Position numbers and translations under genes: made by a program. From Jatrophihabitans sp. GAS493 (GTDB lineage Bacteria; Actinomycetota; Actinomycetes; Mycobacteriales; Jatrophihabitantaceae), in assembly GCF_900230215.1 (NCBI RefSeq), contig NZ_LT907982.1, positions 434,001 to 498,000 of the forward strand: 64,000 nt of DNA, read 5' to 3'. The notes under the pieces were generated by a model. That model was not told the DNA's origin. It saw nothing but the letters and a program-made list of their open reading frames with translations, and did no database searches. Below, one piece after another: positions 41,444-53,317 of this stretch (positions within the stretch are counted from its first letter, which is position 1; each line of letters starts with the position of its first letter).

Positions 41444-43111
41444 GTGACCGGGACAGATCAAAAATCCTCTACCTCTGGCTCCACCGCGCGGCGCACTATT
41501 CACCCCGGGCTGGTTCTGCTGATCATCGCCGGCGCCCAGGTGATGGTCGTCCTCGACGCCACCATCGTGAACATCGCACTCCCCTCAATGGGTGAGTATT
41601 TCGGCAAGAACCAGACCGACATGACGTGGGCCCTCAACGCCTACACCCTGGCCTTCGGCAGTGGTCTGCTGCTCGGTGGGCGCTCCGGTGACCTGCTCGG
41701 CCGGCGCAAGATGTTCATCATCGGCCTTGGCCTCTTCACCCTCGGCAGCCTGCTGGGTGGCCTCTCATTCAACTTCGGATTCCTGCTCTTCGGACGGGTC
41801 ATCCAGGGCTTCGGTGGCGCGATCGCCTCACCGACCGCCCTGTCGCTGATCACGACTTCGTTCGACGAGGGCGAGGAACGCAACCGCGCCATCTCCGTCT
41901 ACGCCGCCGTCTCCGGCGCCGGTGCAGCCGTGGGCCTGCTGCTGGGTGGCATCCTCACCGAGTACCTGACCTGGCGCTGGGTCCTCTTCGTGAACGTCCC
42001 GATCGGCATCCTGCTGATGGTCGGAGCCTTCCTCTACCTGCACGAGAGTGAGCGACTCAAGGGGAAGTTCGACTTCATCGGCGCCGTCTCCTCGGCCCTT
42101 GGCATGTTCATGCTGGTCTACGGCTTCATCCATGTGGCCCACGACGGCTGGGCCAACGCCGAGACCTACGCGCTCTTCCTAGCGGCCGCCGTGCTGCTCA
42201 TCGGCTTCGTCGTCTTCGAAGCGAAGGTCGCCAAGGAACCGATGATGCCGATGCGCATCTTCGCCAACCGCAGCCGCTCCGGGGCCTACATCGTGATGCT
42301 GGTGGTGGGCGCGGCGATGTTCGGCCTCTTCTACTTCGTCACGTACTTCATCCAGCAGGTACTCGGCTACAGCGCCCTCAAAGCCGGTTTCGCCTTCCTG
42401 CCGGTGGCCATCACCATCGGCATCACCGCTCAGATCGCCGGCAAGGCGCTACCCAAGGCCGGACCGAAGGCACTGATCACCGGTGGCACCGGGCTGCTGG
42501 TGGTGGCGATGCTGCTGCTCTCGACGGTCACCGCCGAGAGCACGTACCTCGGCAAACTGCTGCCCGGCATGATCATCCTGGCCATTGCCATGGGTCTGAT
42601 CTTCGTCCCGATCACCAGTGTCGCGGTCTCCAACGTCCGCAACACCGACGCCGGTCTGGCCTCGGCACTGCTCAACGTCGGGCAGCAGGTTGGTGGCGCG
42701 ATCGGTCTCTCGGTGCTGGCCACGGTGGCGGCCACCACCGGCAAGAACTACGCCAGCGCTCACATCAGCGACGCCGGCAAGGCCGTGGCCACGCTCCCGC
42801 AGGATCTACAGCAACCGGTCCAGGGCTTCCTCGGCAGCAGTGGCGGGAAGGCTCCGGAACCCGAGCAGATTCAGGCATTCATCCATAGCCAGCCCGCGGC
42901 CGAGCAGGCCACCCTGCAGCACTTCTTCGGACCGGACGGTGCCCTGCAGCAGATGTTCACCGCGCACGTCCAGGCGCACTCCTCGGCGATGGGCTTCCTC
43001 ACCGCCGCCGTCTTCGCGATCGTCGCCCTCGTCGTCGCGGCCACGGTGATCAACGTCAAGAAGGAGGACCTGCCCACGGGCGCCGAAGACAGCGCGCCGA
43101 TGGTCGTCTGA
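41444..43111 (+). CDS. MFS drug exporter, DHA2 family (EmrB/QacA-like)
   Basis: A 555-residue, 14-helix transporter. It has motif C-like VSGAGAAVGLLLGGIL, motif A GRSGDLLGRRKMF, and DATIVNIALPSMGEYFG in helix 1, which carries the conserved acidic residue of DHA2 pumps. It expels hydrophobic drugs or dyes with protons; the substrate is not readable. GTG start with GGAG six bases upstream. The cytoplasmic loop near residues 450-510 is long. Control by the divergent TetR gene is likely. Confidence 0.9.
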   Translation: MTGTDQKSSTSGSTARRTIHPGLVLLIIAGAQVMVVLDATIVNIALPSMGEYFGKNQTDMTWALNAYTLAFGSGLLLGGRSGDLLGRRKMFIIGLGLFTLGSLLGGLSFNFGFLLFGRVIQGFGGAIASPTALSLITTSFDEGEERNRAISVYAAVSGAGAAVGLLLGGILTEYLTWRWVLFVNVPIGILLMVGAFLYLHESERLKGKFDFIGAVSSALGMFMLVYGFIHVAHDGWANAETYALFLAAAVLLIGFVVFEAKVAKEPMMPMRIFANRSRSGAYIVMLVVGAAMFGLFYFVTYFIQQVLGYSALKAGFAFLPVAITIGITAQIAGKALPKAGPKALITGGTGLLVVAMLLLSTVTAESTYLGKLLPGMIILAIAMGLIFVPITSVAVSNVRNTDAGLASALLNVGQQVGGAIGLSVLATVAATTGKNYASAHISDAGKAVATLPQDLQQPVQGFLGSSGGKAPEPEQIQAFIHSQPAAEQATLQHFFGPDGALQQMFTAHVQAHSSAMGFLTAAVFAIVALVVAATVINVKKEDLPTGAEDSAPMVV

Positions 43112-43157
43112 TCCGGCGTTTTGGTGGCGGGGGCTGACGAAACCGGTCATCCCCTGC

Positions 43158-43163
43158 TACCGT
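43158..43163 (+). promoter_or_regulatory. -10 box of a probable leaderless promoter
   Basis: TACCGT precedes the ATG at 43170 by six bases; no ribosome site is visible. Same geometry as at 6677, 7111 and 27293. Confidence 0.4.
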
Positions 43164-45980
43164 CCGCGGATGGGGGAACTTAGATACCAAGTTGAACGCA
43201 AGTTTGGGGCGGCCGAGTTCAAGCGGTCCCGGACGCGCTCTCGGGCGCCGCACATACTCACCACCAGCTCAGACCGCGACCACGTCCACCGTTACGCCGG
43301 GGGCAAGGGACGCAATCTTTACGAGCTCTCCCGGCACGGCCTCCAGCCAGTCGACGGAGGGCAGAGCTTCGCCGTCCCGGGCTGGGCCGCCATCGGCAGC
43401 GACGTCTTCTCCGACGTGGTCGCCGAGCTCCGGCCGGGCGCGCAAGTGGCCGGCTCCGAGACGACCGATTCCAAGGAGACCGGCACCCCGGCGCGGCTGC
43501 GGGAGACGATTCTGCGGCTCGACCTCTCCGCCTCGACACTCGCCCAGATCGACGCCGCATACGCCCATGTCGGCGGCGGGGCCGTGGCCGTCCGCAGCTC
43601 AGCCAACCAGGAGGACGGGGCCAACCTCTCCTACGCCGGCCAGTTCGACACGTGCCTCAATGTCGTCGGCGTCGAGGCCGTCCGGGACGCCGTGCTGCAG
43701 TGCTGGGCCTCGGCCTACTCCGACCGCGCGGTGCAGTACCGGCTGGCCCACGGCATCGGGGTCGATGACGTCGACATGGCGGTGGTCATCCAGCAGATGG
43801 TCCCGGCCCAGACCGCCGGGGTCCTCTTCACCGCGCACCCGACCACCGGCGCCCCGGACCGCTTTCTCCTCTCGGCCGTCTACGGACTCGGCGAGGGACT
43901 CGTCTCCGGACACGTCGACGCCGACACCCTCACCCTCGACGCCGACACCGGCGACGTGCTCGAGGTGGCCATCGGCGAGAAGAGCGAACGCTTCGACCCG
44001 GCCGCCGGACCGGACGAGGGCGGCGGGATCGAACCGACCGACGTCGACCCCGGGCTGCGTGACGCCCAGGCCCTCACCCCGGCCCAGGTCAGCGAGTTGC
44101 ACCGCGTCGGCCAACTCGTCACCAACCACTTCGGCGCCCCACAGGACATCGAGTGGGCCTTCACCGCGGACGCGCTGCACCTGCTGCAGAGCCGGCCGAT
44201 CACCACAGATTTCGTGACGGGTTCGAACCGCTCCGAGAACTGCACGCAGGGTGACCTGCTGGAGGACGTGCAGCTCTGGGACAACTCGAACCTGATCGAA
44301 AGTTTCAACGGCATCACCTCACCGCTCACCTACACCGTCGCCAAGGAGATCTACTTTCGCGCCTACCGCAGCTACGCCAAGTCGCTGGGCGTGCGCAGCG
44401 CCCAACTGCGCCAGATCGACGCCTGGATGCCCGACATGCTGGGCGAGTTTCACGGACGCATCTACTACCAACTGCTGCATCGCTACCGGATGCTGCGACT
44501 CGCCCCGCTCTATAGGCTCACCCGTCGGGTGCTGGAGGTGGCCCTCGGTGTCAGCGAGCCGATGCCGGACGAGATCCTCGACCGGCTACACCCGTTCACC
44601 TTCACCTCCAACCGGCAGCGGTACCTGCGCCGCGGCCGTTCGGCGGCCATCTTCGCCCGCCGGTACCTCACCAACGACCGGGAGATCAGCGCGTTCTCCG
44701 AGCGCTTCTATGCCAGTTATCGCAAGTTCGACCAGCTGAACTACGAGCGGATGAACAGCGAGGCCATCTTCGCCACCTTCCGCCTGATGGAGGAGGAGCT
44801 GGTCGACAGCTGGGGCCCGACCATGATCGGTGACGACAGTGTGCTCATCACGGTCGGCCTCATCCACCTGCTGACCCAGCGCTGGCTGCCACAGGCACCG
44901 GCCTGGCTCATCTACTCGGCCGTGACGCCGGGGGCTGAGGTCGAGTCGGCCGGGCCGGCCGAGGCGATCCGGGCGCTGGCCGCCTACCTGCGCGCACATG
45001 GCGAGCTGGCCCAGCTCGTCTCGACGACACCGCCCAAGCAAGTATACGAACGCCTCGTCGCCGGGGATTACCCCGAGTTTTTCGGCATGTTCAACGACTA
45101 CGTGCGTGACTACGGCTACCGCAGCACCGACGAGCTGAAACTCGAAGTGGCCGACCTGCGCGAAGACCCGACGGTGCTGCTGCCGATGCTGCGTAACGCC
45201 CTCAACGAGCCACCGGCCCGCAGCTCGGCCAATGACCCCGACGCCTACCTCGACGCGCATCTGCACGGCCCGCGCCGCTACCTCTACAACCGGCTGCGGA
45301 GGAAGGGCTCGCACCTGCTGGCCAACCGGGAGCGGCTGCGCTTCTGCCGCACCCGGGCCTTCGGGCTGGCCAAGCGGATGTGCCGGGCAATGGGTCGCGA
45401 TCTGGCCGCCCGCGGCATCCTCGAATCCTGGGACGACATCTTCTACCTGGAGTTCAACGAACTGCGCAGCTACTTCGACGGGATTCTCCCGGCCGAGAAG
45501 CTACCGGGCCTGATCGCCGAGCGCCGGGCCCGGTCAGTCGACGACGCGAAACTCATCGCACCGCCCCGTTTCGAGACCCGGGGTAAACCCCCGAACTACA
45601 CCTGGCGGCACGTCGACGACATCGACCCGCATGCCGAGCAGGTCAGCGAACTGCGTGGCGTCGCCTCCTGCCCGGGCGTCGTCGAGGGGGTCGCGGTCGT
45701 GGCCCAGACGCCTGAGGACGCGAACGGTGGCATCCTCATCAGCTACCGCACCGACCCGGGCTGGATCGCCGCCCTGGCCAACGCCACGGCGCTGCTGGTC
45801 GAGCGGGGCAGCCCGCTCACCCACGTCTGCGTGGTGGCCCGCGAACTCGGCATCCCGACCATCGTGCAGATCCCCGGCCTCACCGAGCGGATCCGCACCG
45901 GCAGTCGGCTGCGCATCGACGGGGCGACCGGAGTGATCCAGATTCTCACCGAACCAGAACAGCCAGTAAAAGAAGCGACA

Positions 45981-47351
<1,371 letters not shown>

Positions 47352-47386
47352 CGGTTCATCATGCGCCTGCCAACGACGTGAAGGGG

Positions 47387-47809
47387 CTAGACGACTTCCA
47401 GCGTCACGTTGATGTTCCCCCGGGTCGCCTTCGAGTACGGGCAGAACTGGTGCGCGAGCTCGACGAGCTCCTGGGCCTTCTCGTCCTCGACGCCGGGAAT
47501 GTTCACCTTCAACGTGACCGCGATGCCGAAGCCACCATCCTCGGACGGGCCGAAGGAGACCTCGGCGGTGACGGTCGAGTCGGAGGTGTCGAACCCCTGC
47601 GTCTTGGCCCGGTTGGCCAGTGCGCCCTGGAAGCAGGAGGCGTAGCCGGCGGCGAAGAGCGTCTCCGGGTTCACCTTGTGCTCGGCGCCGGAGCCCGGCT
47701 GCCCCAGGTCGAAGTCGATGAGGCCGTCACTGCTGGTGACGTGTCCGGCTCGCCCACCCTTCGCGGTTGCGGATTCGGTATAGGCGACCTTGGTCAGCTC
47801 AATTGCCAT
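47387..47809 (-). CDS. Organic hydroperoxide resistance protein Ohr (OsmC family)
   Basis: A 140-residue thiol peroxidase reducing organic hydroperoxides. The two redox cysteines are present: Cys59 in YASCFQGAL and Cys123 in [11 protein letters not shown], with Glu50 in the [11 protein letters not shown] segment that typifies Ohr rather than OsmC. The ATG at 47809 has a GAGGAG ribosome site. No adjacent OhrR gene; the upstream 63 bases are shared with a divergent siderophore-interacting protein gene. Confidence 0.93.
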   Translation of the reverse strand: MAIELTKVAYTESATAKGGRAGHVTSSDGLIDFDLGQPGSGAEHKVNPETLFAAGYASCFQGALANRAKTQGFDTSDSTVTAEVSFGPSEDGGFGIAVTLKVNIPGVEDEKAQELVELAHQFCPYSKATRGNINVTLEVV

Positions 47810-47872
47810 GCTGGGGAACTCCTCGGATTGTGATTGTTTGTGTTCCTACCTCCCACATTAGGGTGAACGGCG

Positions 47873-48616
47873 ATGACCTCGATACGCCGCACCCCTCTGC
47901 ACACCGCTACCGTCACCGCGGCCAGCGACCTCACGCCGCGGATGCGCCGGGTGACGGTGACCGCGCCGACGCTGGTCGGGGTGGCGGTGAATCCGGCGCA
48001 GGACGTCGAGCTGGTGCTGGCCGAGCCCAGCGGGCGCCGGGTGAAACGCCGCTACACGATCCGCTTCGCCCGACCCGAGATCGGGGAGTGGGACCTGGAC
48101 ATGCTGCTGCATCAGGAGGGTCCGGGCTCCCAGTGGGCGGCTGACGCGAAGCCCGGAGACGCGATCACCTTCTTCGGACCCCGCGGCCGGCTCAAACTCA
48201 CCGAAGCCGACTGGGACCTCTTCGTCGGCGACGAATCCTCCTTGCCGGCGATCGCCGCCCTTCTGGAGGCGCTGCACGGGGACGGGCCGGGCGGCCAGCC
48301 CCGCCGCGCTCGCGCCTTCATCGAGGTGGAGGGAGCTGGCGACGAGCTACCGATCCAGGCCGGTGATGGGGTCGAGTTGGACCTGCGCTGGATCCACCGT
48401 GGAGGGCTCGCCGCCGGGACGCCGACCGCGCTCGCCCCGCAGCTCGATGGCTTCGTCAGCGACGGCTGGACCGCCTCCGGCATCGGTCACGCCTACCTCC
48501 TCGGCGAGAGCCGCACCGTAGTGGCGCTGCGGGCGCATCTGGCCCCGCTCCAGCTGAGCACCGAACAGATCTTCACCAAGGGCTACTGGAACCTTCCGCT
48601 CGGCTCAGACCGTTAG
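47873..48616 (+). CDS. Siderophore-interacting protein (FAD-dependent ferric reductase type)
   Basis: A 247-residue protein with an N-terminal FAD-binding barrel (about 1-110, including [15 protein letters not shown]) and a C-terminal SIP domain (about 120-245; [17 protein letters not shown] is the NAD(P)H-side motif, [11 protein letters not shown] follows). The family reduces ferric siderophores in the cytoplasm to release iron. A TAGGGT box eight bases before ATG suggests a leaderless transcript. No siderophore transporter is adjacent. Confidence 0.9.
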   Translation: MTSIRRTPLHTATVTAASDLTPRMRRVTVTAPTLVGVAVNPAQDVELVLAEPSGRRVKRRYTIRFARPEIGEWDLDMLLHQEGPGSQWAADAKPGDAITFFGPRGRLKLTEADWDLFVGDESSLPAIAALLEALHGDGPGGQPRRARAFIEVEGAGDELPIQAGDGVELDLRWIHRGGLAAGTPTALAPQLDGFVSDGWTASGIGHAYLLGESRTVVALRAHLAPLQLSTEQIFTKGYWNLPLGSDR

Positions 48617-48699
48617 CCAGCCCCGTCGACCGGCGGTTCGTGGTCAGTTCAGGTGTACGAGCTGTTCCGCATCGAGGCGGGTGGTGTAAGGATCAACTG

Positions 48700-50349
48700 G
48701 TGAACAGCCCGCGGGCCGGTCAACCGGCGCAACCATCGGATCTCGTCGACGTACCCCGCCTGGTGACGGCCTACTACTCCGAACATCCCGATCCGAGCGT
48801 CGTCGAGCAGCGCGTCGCCTTCGGTACCTCCGGGCATCGTGGCTCCGCCTTGAACACCACCTTCAACGAGGATCACATCCTCGCCACCAGCCAGGCGATC
48901 TGCGAGTACCGCCAGGCGCAGGGCATCGACGGGCCGCTCTTCCTGGGGGCGGACACGCATGCTTTGAGCGCTCCGGCCACCGCCTCGGCGCTGGAGGTCT
49001 TCGCGGCCAACGACGTCACCGTCCTCATCGACTCCCGCGACGGCTACACCCCGACCCCGTCGATCTCGCGGGCGATCCTGTCGCACAACTCTGCCAATAC
49101 CGCCGCGGCCCACCGGGCCGACGGGGTGGTGGTCACCCCGTCGCACAACCCACCGCGGGACGGCGGCTTCAAGTACAACCCACCGGACGGCGGCCCGGCC
49201 GGCACCGAGATCACCGGCTGGATCCAGGACCGGGCCAACGAGATCATCGCCGGCGGGCTGAAGGAGATCAGGCGCACCACGCTGGCCCGGGCCCTGGCCG
49301 CCGACACGACGCAGCGCTACGACTTCCTCGACGCCTACTGCGCCGCGCTGCCCGAGGTGATCGACCTGGAGAGCATCCGCCGGGCCGGCGTCCGGATCGG
49401 CGCCGACCCGCTGGGCGGGGCCAGCGTGGCCTACTGGGGCGAGATCGGTTCGCGCTTCGGCCTGGACCTGACGGTGGTGAATCCGAACGTCGACCCCACC
49501 TTCGGCTTCATGACGCTGGACTGGGACGGGAAGATCCGGATGGACTGCTCGTCGCCGTCGGCGATGGCTTCGCTGATCAGCCGGCAGCAGGATTTCGATA
49601 TCGCGACCGGCAATGACACCGACGCCGACCGGCACGGCATCGTCACCCCGGACGCCGGGCTGATGAACCCGAATCACTACCTGGCCGTCGCGATTCAGTA
49701 CCTCTTCGCCAACCGCCCCGACTGGCCGGCCAGTGCCGCCATCGGCAAGACGCTGGTCAGCTCGTCGATGATCGACCGGGTGGCCGCGTCGCTGGGACGG
49801 ACGCTGCTCGAGGTGCCGGTCGGCTTCAAGTGGTTCGTCCCCGGCCTACTCGAGGGATCGGTGGCCTTCGGCGGTGAGGAGAGCGCCGGGGCCTCCTTCC
49901 TCAAGCGGGACGGCTCGATCTGGACCACCGATAAGGACGGCATGATTCTCTGCCTGCTGGCGTCGGAGATCACCGCTGTCACCGGCCGTTCCCCCTCGCA
50001 GCACTACGACGCCCTCACCGCGCAGTTCGGCGCTCCGGCCTACGCCCGGGTCGATTCGCCGGCCTCGCGAGAGCAGAAGGCGCTGCTCGGAAAGCTCTCC
50101 CCCGAACAGGTGAGTGCCACCGAGCTCGCCGGCGAGACGATCACGGCCAAGCTCACCGCCGCCCCCGGCAACGGCGCCGGCATCGGCGGCCTCAAGGTCA
50201 CCACCGAGTCCGGCTGGTTCGCCGCCCGCCCGTCCGGCACCGAAGACGTCTACAAGCTGTATGCCGAGTCCTTCCGTGGCGCTGAGCATCTGGCCGAGAT
50301 CCAGGAGGAGGCGCGGGGCATAGTCGCCTCCGCTCTCAACGTCCGTTGA
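48700..50349 (+). CDS. pgm: Phosphoglucomutase (alpha-D-glucose-specific)
   Basis: A 549-residue enzyme interconverting glucose-1-phosphate and glucose-6-phosphate. Motifs in order: FGTSGHRGS, the phosphoserine loop [13 protein letters not shown], the metal loop [10 protein letters not shown], the sugar loop [11 protein letters not shown] and the phosphate-binding loop ARPSGTED. Length suits the bacterial glucose-specific form. GTG at 48700 with AAGG eight bases upstream is chosen over an earlier in-frame start. It links glycogen or trehalose metabolism to glycolysis. Monocistronic. Confidence 0.95.
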   Translation: MNSPRAGQPAQPSDLVDVPRLVTAYYSEHPDPSVVEQRVAFGTSGHRGSALNTTFNEDHILATSQAICEYRQAQGIDGPLFLGADTHALSAPATASALEVFAANDVTVLIDSRDGYTPTPSISRAILSHNSANTAAAHRADGVVVTPSHNPPRDGGFKYNPPDGGPAGTEITGWIQDRANEIIAGGLKEIRRTTLARALAADTTQRYDFLDAYCAALPEVIDLESIRRAGVRIGADPLGGASVAYWGEIGSRFGLDLTVVNPNVDPTFGFMTLDWDGKIRMDCSSPSAMASLISRQQDFDIATGNDTDADRHGIVTPDAGLMNPNHYLAVAIQYLFANRPDWPASAAIGKTLVSSSMIDRVAASLGRTLLEVPVGFKWFVPGLLEGSVAFGGEESAGASFLKRDGSIWTTDKDGMILCLLASEITAVTGRSPSQHYDALTAQFGAPAYARVDSPASREQKALLGKLSPEQVSATELAGETITAKLTAAPGNGAGIGGLKVTTESGWFAARPSGTEDVYKLYAESFRGAEHLAEIQEEARGIVASALNVR

Positions 50350-50364
50350 GACTGAAAATCTGAT

Positions 50365-50381
50365 TTAGACGAAACGTCTAA
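50365..50381. repeat. Palindrome downstream of pgm
   Basis: TTAGACG-AAA-CGTCTAA is a perfect 7-bp inverted repeat with a 3-base centre, 15 bases after the pgm stop. No T-run follows. It may be a weak terminator, or an operator in the AT-rich 257-base region that leads to the next regulator gene. Confidence 0.5.
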
Positions 50382-50606
50382 GGTCAAGACCGGAGCTACC
50401 GGACAAATATCCATGGCAACCCGCGGAGATCGCGACCTTTGCGCGGTATGCCGGATAATTGGTTGCCCGCGAAACGACATAACTAGGTGGATCTGTTGCA
50501 CAATGTGTCAGTAACGGACACCGGATCGCAGCAGCAGAACATCGCGTAACAGCGCGGGCGGAGTACGCAACTACCGAATTGCGGTCATCTGACGTCGGGG
50601 GAGCTC

Positions 50607-51392
50607 ATGAGTGCGGTGCGGACGCCTCACCGAGAAGACGACGATGCCCTCTACGCGTCGCTGACCGTCGAGCCGACCTCGCCGATCCATCCGCTCCAGT
50701 TCACCGCACTACGGGCAGAGGACACCGTCGAGGTGGTCCACGGCCGAGCCGGCGTGGAGCAGGCGCTGCTGCAGGCCGTTGCTGACTGCCGCACCGAGTT
50801 GACCGCTCTCTCCGCCGGCCGCGGACAGGGACGACTGGCCCCACCGATGCGGCAGGCCGGCGAGACTGCCCGGCAGAACGGCGCCGTCAACCGGGCGATC
50901 TTCCACTACGCCGAACTGCGGGACGAGGCCACCGCCGACTACCTGCGCGAGATGACCCGGGACGGGGCGCAGGTGCGGCTCACCCGGGTGGTACCCGGGC
51001 AGGGGCTGGTGATCGACCGCCGGATCGCGCTAATCCCCTTCTCCTCGGACGAGTCGCCGGAGGAGGTCTCGCTGGCCATCGTCCGGGAGACCGCGACCGT
51101 CGGGTGGGCGCTGGCCTGTTTCGAACAGTTCTGGATGACCGCCACCCCGATCGAGGAGGTGCCGGGCTGGGCCGAGTGCGCCTCACCGGCCGGGCGAGTG
51201 CGCCTGGACCCGACCCGGGTGAAGATTCTGCGGTTGATGGCCGACGGCGAGAAGGACGAGGTGATCGCCCGCCGGCTGTCGATCTCGGTACGCACCTGCC
51301 GGCGGCACATCGCCGACTATCTGGAGCAGGTCGGCGCGGCCAGCCGCTTCCAGGCCGGTGTCATCGCCGCCCAGAGTGGGCACCTGCGCTAG
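50607..51392 (+). CDS. LuxR-type regulator related to the 3326-4384 protein
   Basis: A 261-residue protein with a sensing region at about 40-185 (TVEVVHGRAGVEQALLQAVAD, VIDRRIALIPFSSD) and a C-terminal LuxR/GerE HTH (about 195-255, KDEVIARRLSISVRTCRRHI). The plan matches the longer regulator at 3326-4384, but the N-terminal TrmB-like helix is missing, so it may be a shortened relative. ATG 50607 lies in a region with AT-rich upstream DNA. Signal and targets unknown. Confidence 0.78.
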   Translation: MSAVRTPHREDDDALYASLTVEPTSPIHPLQFTALRAEDTVEVVHGRAGVEQALLQAVADCRTELTALSAGRGQGRLAPPMRQAGETARQNGAVNRAIFHYAELRDEATADYLREMTRDGAQVRLTRVVPGQGLVIDRRIALIPFSSDESPEEVSLAIVRETATVGWALACFEQFWMTATPIEEVPGWAECASPAGRVRLDPTRVKILRLMADGEKDEVIARRLSISVRTCRRHIADYLEQVGAASRFQAGVIAAQSGHLR

Positions 51393-51398
51393 CCGTCT

Positions 51399-51454
51399 CC
51401 CCGCATTCAGATCCCCGAGTTCAGGTCCCCGCGTTCAGATCCCCGCGTTCAGGT
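51399..51454. repeat. 14-bp tandem repeats between convergent genes
   Basis: Four units of the pattern CCCCGCRTTCAGRT run head to tail (51399-51412, 51413-51426, 51427-51440, 51441-51454), followed by a decayed fifth. They occupy the gap between the regulator stop and the ligase stop. Confidence 0.8.
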
Positions 51455-51476
51455 CCGCAAGAACAGATCTGCAAAC

Positions 51477-53102
51477 TCAGACGTCGAGGGCGCGCAGTTC
51501 GTTCTTCAGCACCTTGCCGGTGGCGTTGCGCGGCAGCTTCTCCAGGAAGCGGACGTCGCGGGGAACCTTGTAACGGGCCAGGTTCTCCTTCACGAACGCA
51601 CGGGCCCCCTCGTCATCCAGCTTGGCGTCCGGCTTCAGCACGATGAACGCCGCCAGCCGCTGCCCGAAGGCGTCATCTTCGACCCCGAGGACCGACACGT
51701 CGAGCACGTCCGGGTGGCTGATGAGCAGGTTCTCCACCTCGAGCGGGAAGACGTTCTCGCCGCCAGAGACGATCATGTCGTCGTCGCGGCCGTCGACGAA
51801 CAGGCGCCCCTTCTCATCGAAGTGGCCGACGTCGCCGCTGGAGAGCAGCCCGTCGATGATCTGCTTGTTACCCCCGTCGGTGTAACCGCCGAAGGCGAGG
51901 CTGCTGCCGGCGAAGATGCGACCGACGGCGCCAACCTCCTTGATTTCCTTGCCATTCTCGTCGTATAGGCGGACCGTGCAGCCATGCGGCGGGTACCCGA
52001 CGGTGCCCGGCGCCTCGCGCCAATCCTGCGGGGTGGCGACGCTGATCACGGCGACCTCGGTCGAGCCGTAGAGGTTGTGGATGACATCGCCCCAGAGCGC
52101 GGTGACGCGCTGCCCCAGTTCCGGCGACAGTGCGGAGCCGGCCAGGAAGATGATGCGCAGCGGTGAGAGGTCGTAGCGCTTGATCGTCTCGTCCGGGAGG
52201 TCGGCCATCCGCTGCAGCATGGTGGGCACGGCCACCAGAGCGGTACAGCGATGCTCGGCCATCGCGGCCATCGTCGCCTCGGGGTCGAAGCGGCGACGCA
52301 CCACCAGCTTCGCGCCGAGGGAGAAGGCCATGATGAACTGCGAGAAGCCGGTCGCGTGGAAAAGCGGGGCGGCGATGAAGATCGGCTCGCCCTTCCCCAG
52401 TGGGATGCGCTCCAGGAAGTAGGCGGCGGCCAGCGGCGAGGTGACCTGCCGGGGCGCGCCCTTCGGCGTTCCGGTGGTGCCGCTGGTGAGCAGCACCAGG
52501 CCGCCGGAGTCCTTCGGCGGGGCGGCGACCGGTGCGTCGTCGGTGCCCTGGATCAGCGATTCGATATCGCGCAGCCCGTCGCTCTGGGCCCCGGGCACGT
52601 CCTGCCACCCCAGATAACGAGTGACGTTAGCCGGCAGCGCAGAGAGCAGGTCGGTGAACTCCTCGTCGTAGACGATCACATTGACGCCCTCGCGGGCCGC
52701 GACATCGGCCAGCTGCGGCTTGCTGAAGCCGGTGTTCATCAGCAGCAGCTTGGCCCCGACCTTGGCCGAGGCGATGATCGAGTCGACCAGGCCGCGATGA
52801 TCGCGGCAGAGCACCGCGACCACTGACTTCTCGTTGACCCCGGCGGCCATCCAAGCCCGGGCCAGCGCGTTCGAGCGGCGATCCAGGTCGCCGTAAGTGA
52901 GGACGCCGCGCTCGTCGGCCAGTGCGGAGTGATCTCCGTGACGCATGGCGCTGGCCGCGGCGGCTCCGGCGACCGGGCCGAGGCGGCGCATGGCGATGAG
53001 CGACTGGAGGCCGTGGTCGAGGCGTAGCGGCACGATTCCCCGCCGGACCAGTACACCGGCGTTGTGTGCGGAGTCGGTCATTTTCGCCAGAACGCTTGGC
53101 AT
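51477..53102 (-). CDS. Long-chain acyl-CoA synthetase (FadD-like)
   Basis: A 541-residue ANL ligase forming acyl-adenylate, then acyl-CoA. Motifs: LTSGTTGTPKGA (P-loop), NLYGSTEVAVISVA, GGYTDGGNKQIIDGLLSSGD, GRLFVDGRDDDMIVSGGENV and the C-terminal LPRNATGKVLKNELR with the catalytic lysine. ATG 53102 has AGGGA upstream; an earlier in-frame ATG is less well placed. It is divergent from the acyl-ACP desaturase gene, pointing to membrane-lipid or fatty-acid metabolism. Distinct from the ligase at 11642-13228. Confidence 0.9.
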   Translation of the reverse strand: MPSVLAKMTDSAHNAGVLVRRGIVPLRLDHGLQSLIAMRRLGPVAGAAAASAMRHGDHSALADERGVLTYGDLDRRSNALARAWMAAGVNEKSVVAVLCRDHRGLVDSIIASAKVGAKLLLMNTGFSKPQLADVAAREGVNVIVYDEEFTDLLSALPANVTRYLGWQDVPGAQSDGLRDIESLIQGTDDAPVAAPPKDSGGLVLLTSGTTGTPKGAPRQVTSPLAAAYFLERIPLGKGEPIFIAAPLFHATGFSQFIMAFSLGAKLVVRRRFDPEATMAAMAEHRCTALVAVPTMLQRMADLPDETIKRYDLSPLRIIFLAGSALSPELGQRVTALWGDVIHNLYGSTEVAVISVATPQDWREAPGTVGYPPHGCTVRLYDENGKEIKEVGAVGRIFAGSSLAFGGYTDGGNKQIIDGLLSSGDVGHFDEKGRLFVDGRDDDMIVSGGENVFPLEVENLLISHPDVLDVSVLGVEDDAFGQRLAAFIVLKPDAKLDDEGARAFVKENLARYKVPRDVRFLEKLPRNATGKVLKNELRALDV

Positions 53103-53248
53103 CGAGGTCCCTTCGCGCGGCCGATCGGCCACCATCCTGAGTTGTTCCGTACGGACGGTACCGTGTATTTCCCCGGCACGGAAGACGAAGCGGATCAGCG
53201 CCGTCAGTCAGGGTCCGATGGCCAGCATTTCGTTAGGTAACGCGTACT

Positions 53249-53276
53249 GCGCGTACTACTTACGCAAGCGTAGGTT
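53249..53276. promoter_or_regulatory. Palindrome in the ligase/desaturase divergent promoter
   Basis: ACTTACGCAAGCGTAGGT (53258-53275) is an 18-bp inverted repeat with one mismatched pair, preceded by a GCGTAC direct repeat. It lies 42 bases before the desaturase start. Size suits a TetR-family fatty-acid regulator such as DesT or FasR types; no such gene is adjacent. Confidence 0.5.
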
Positions 53277-53317
53277 AGACGTGCGAAGGACTGACCACTT
53301 CGGCTTGGAGACCTCAT

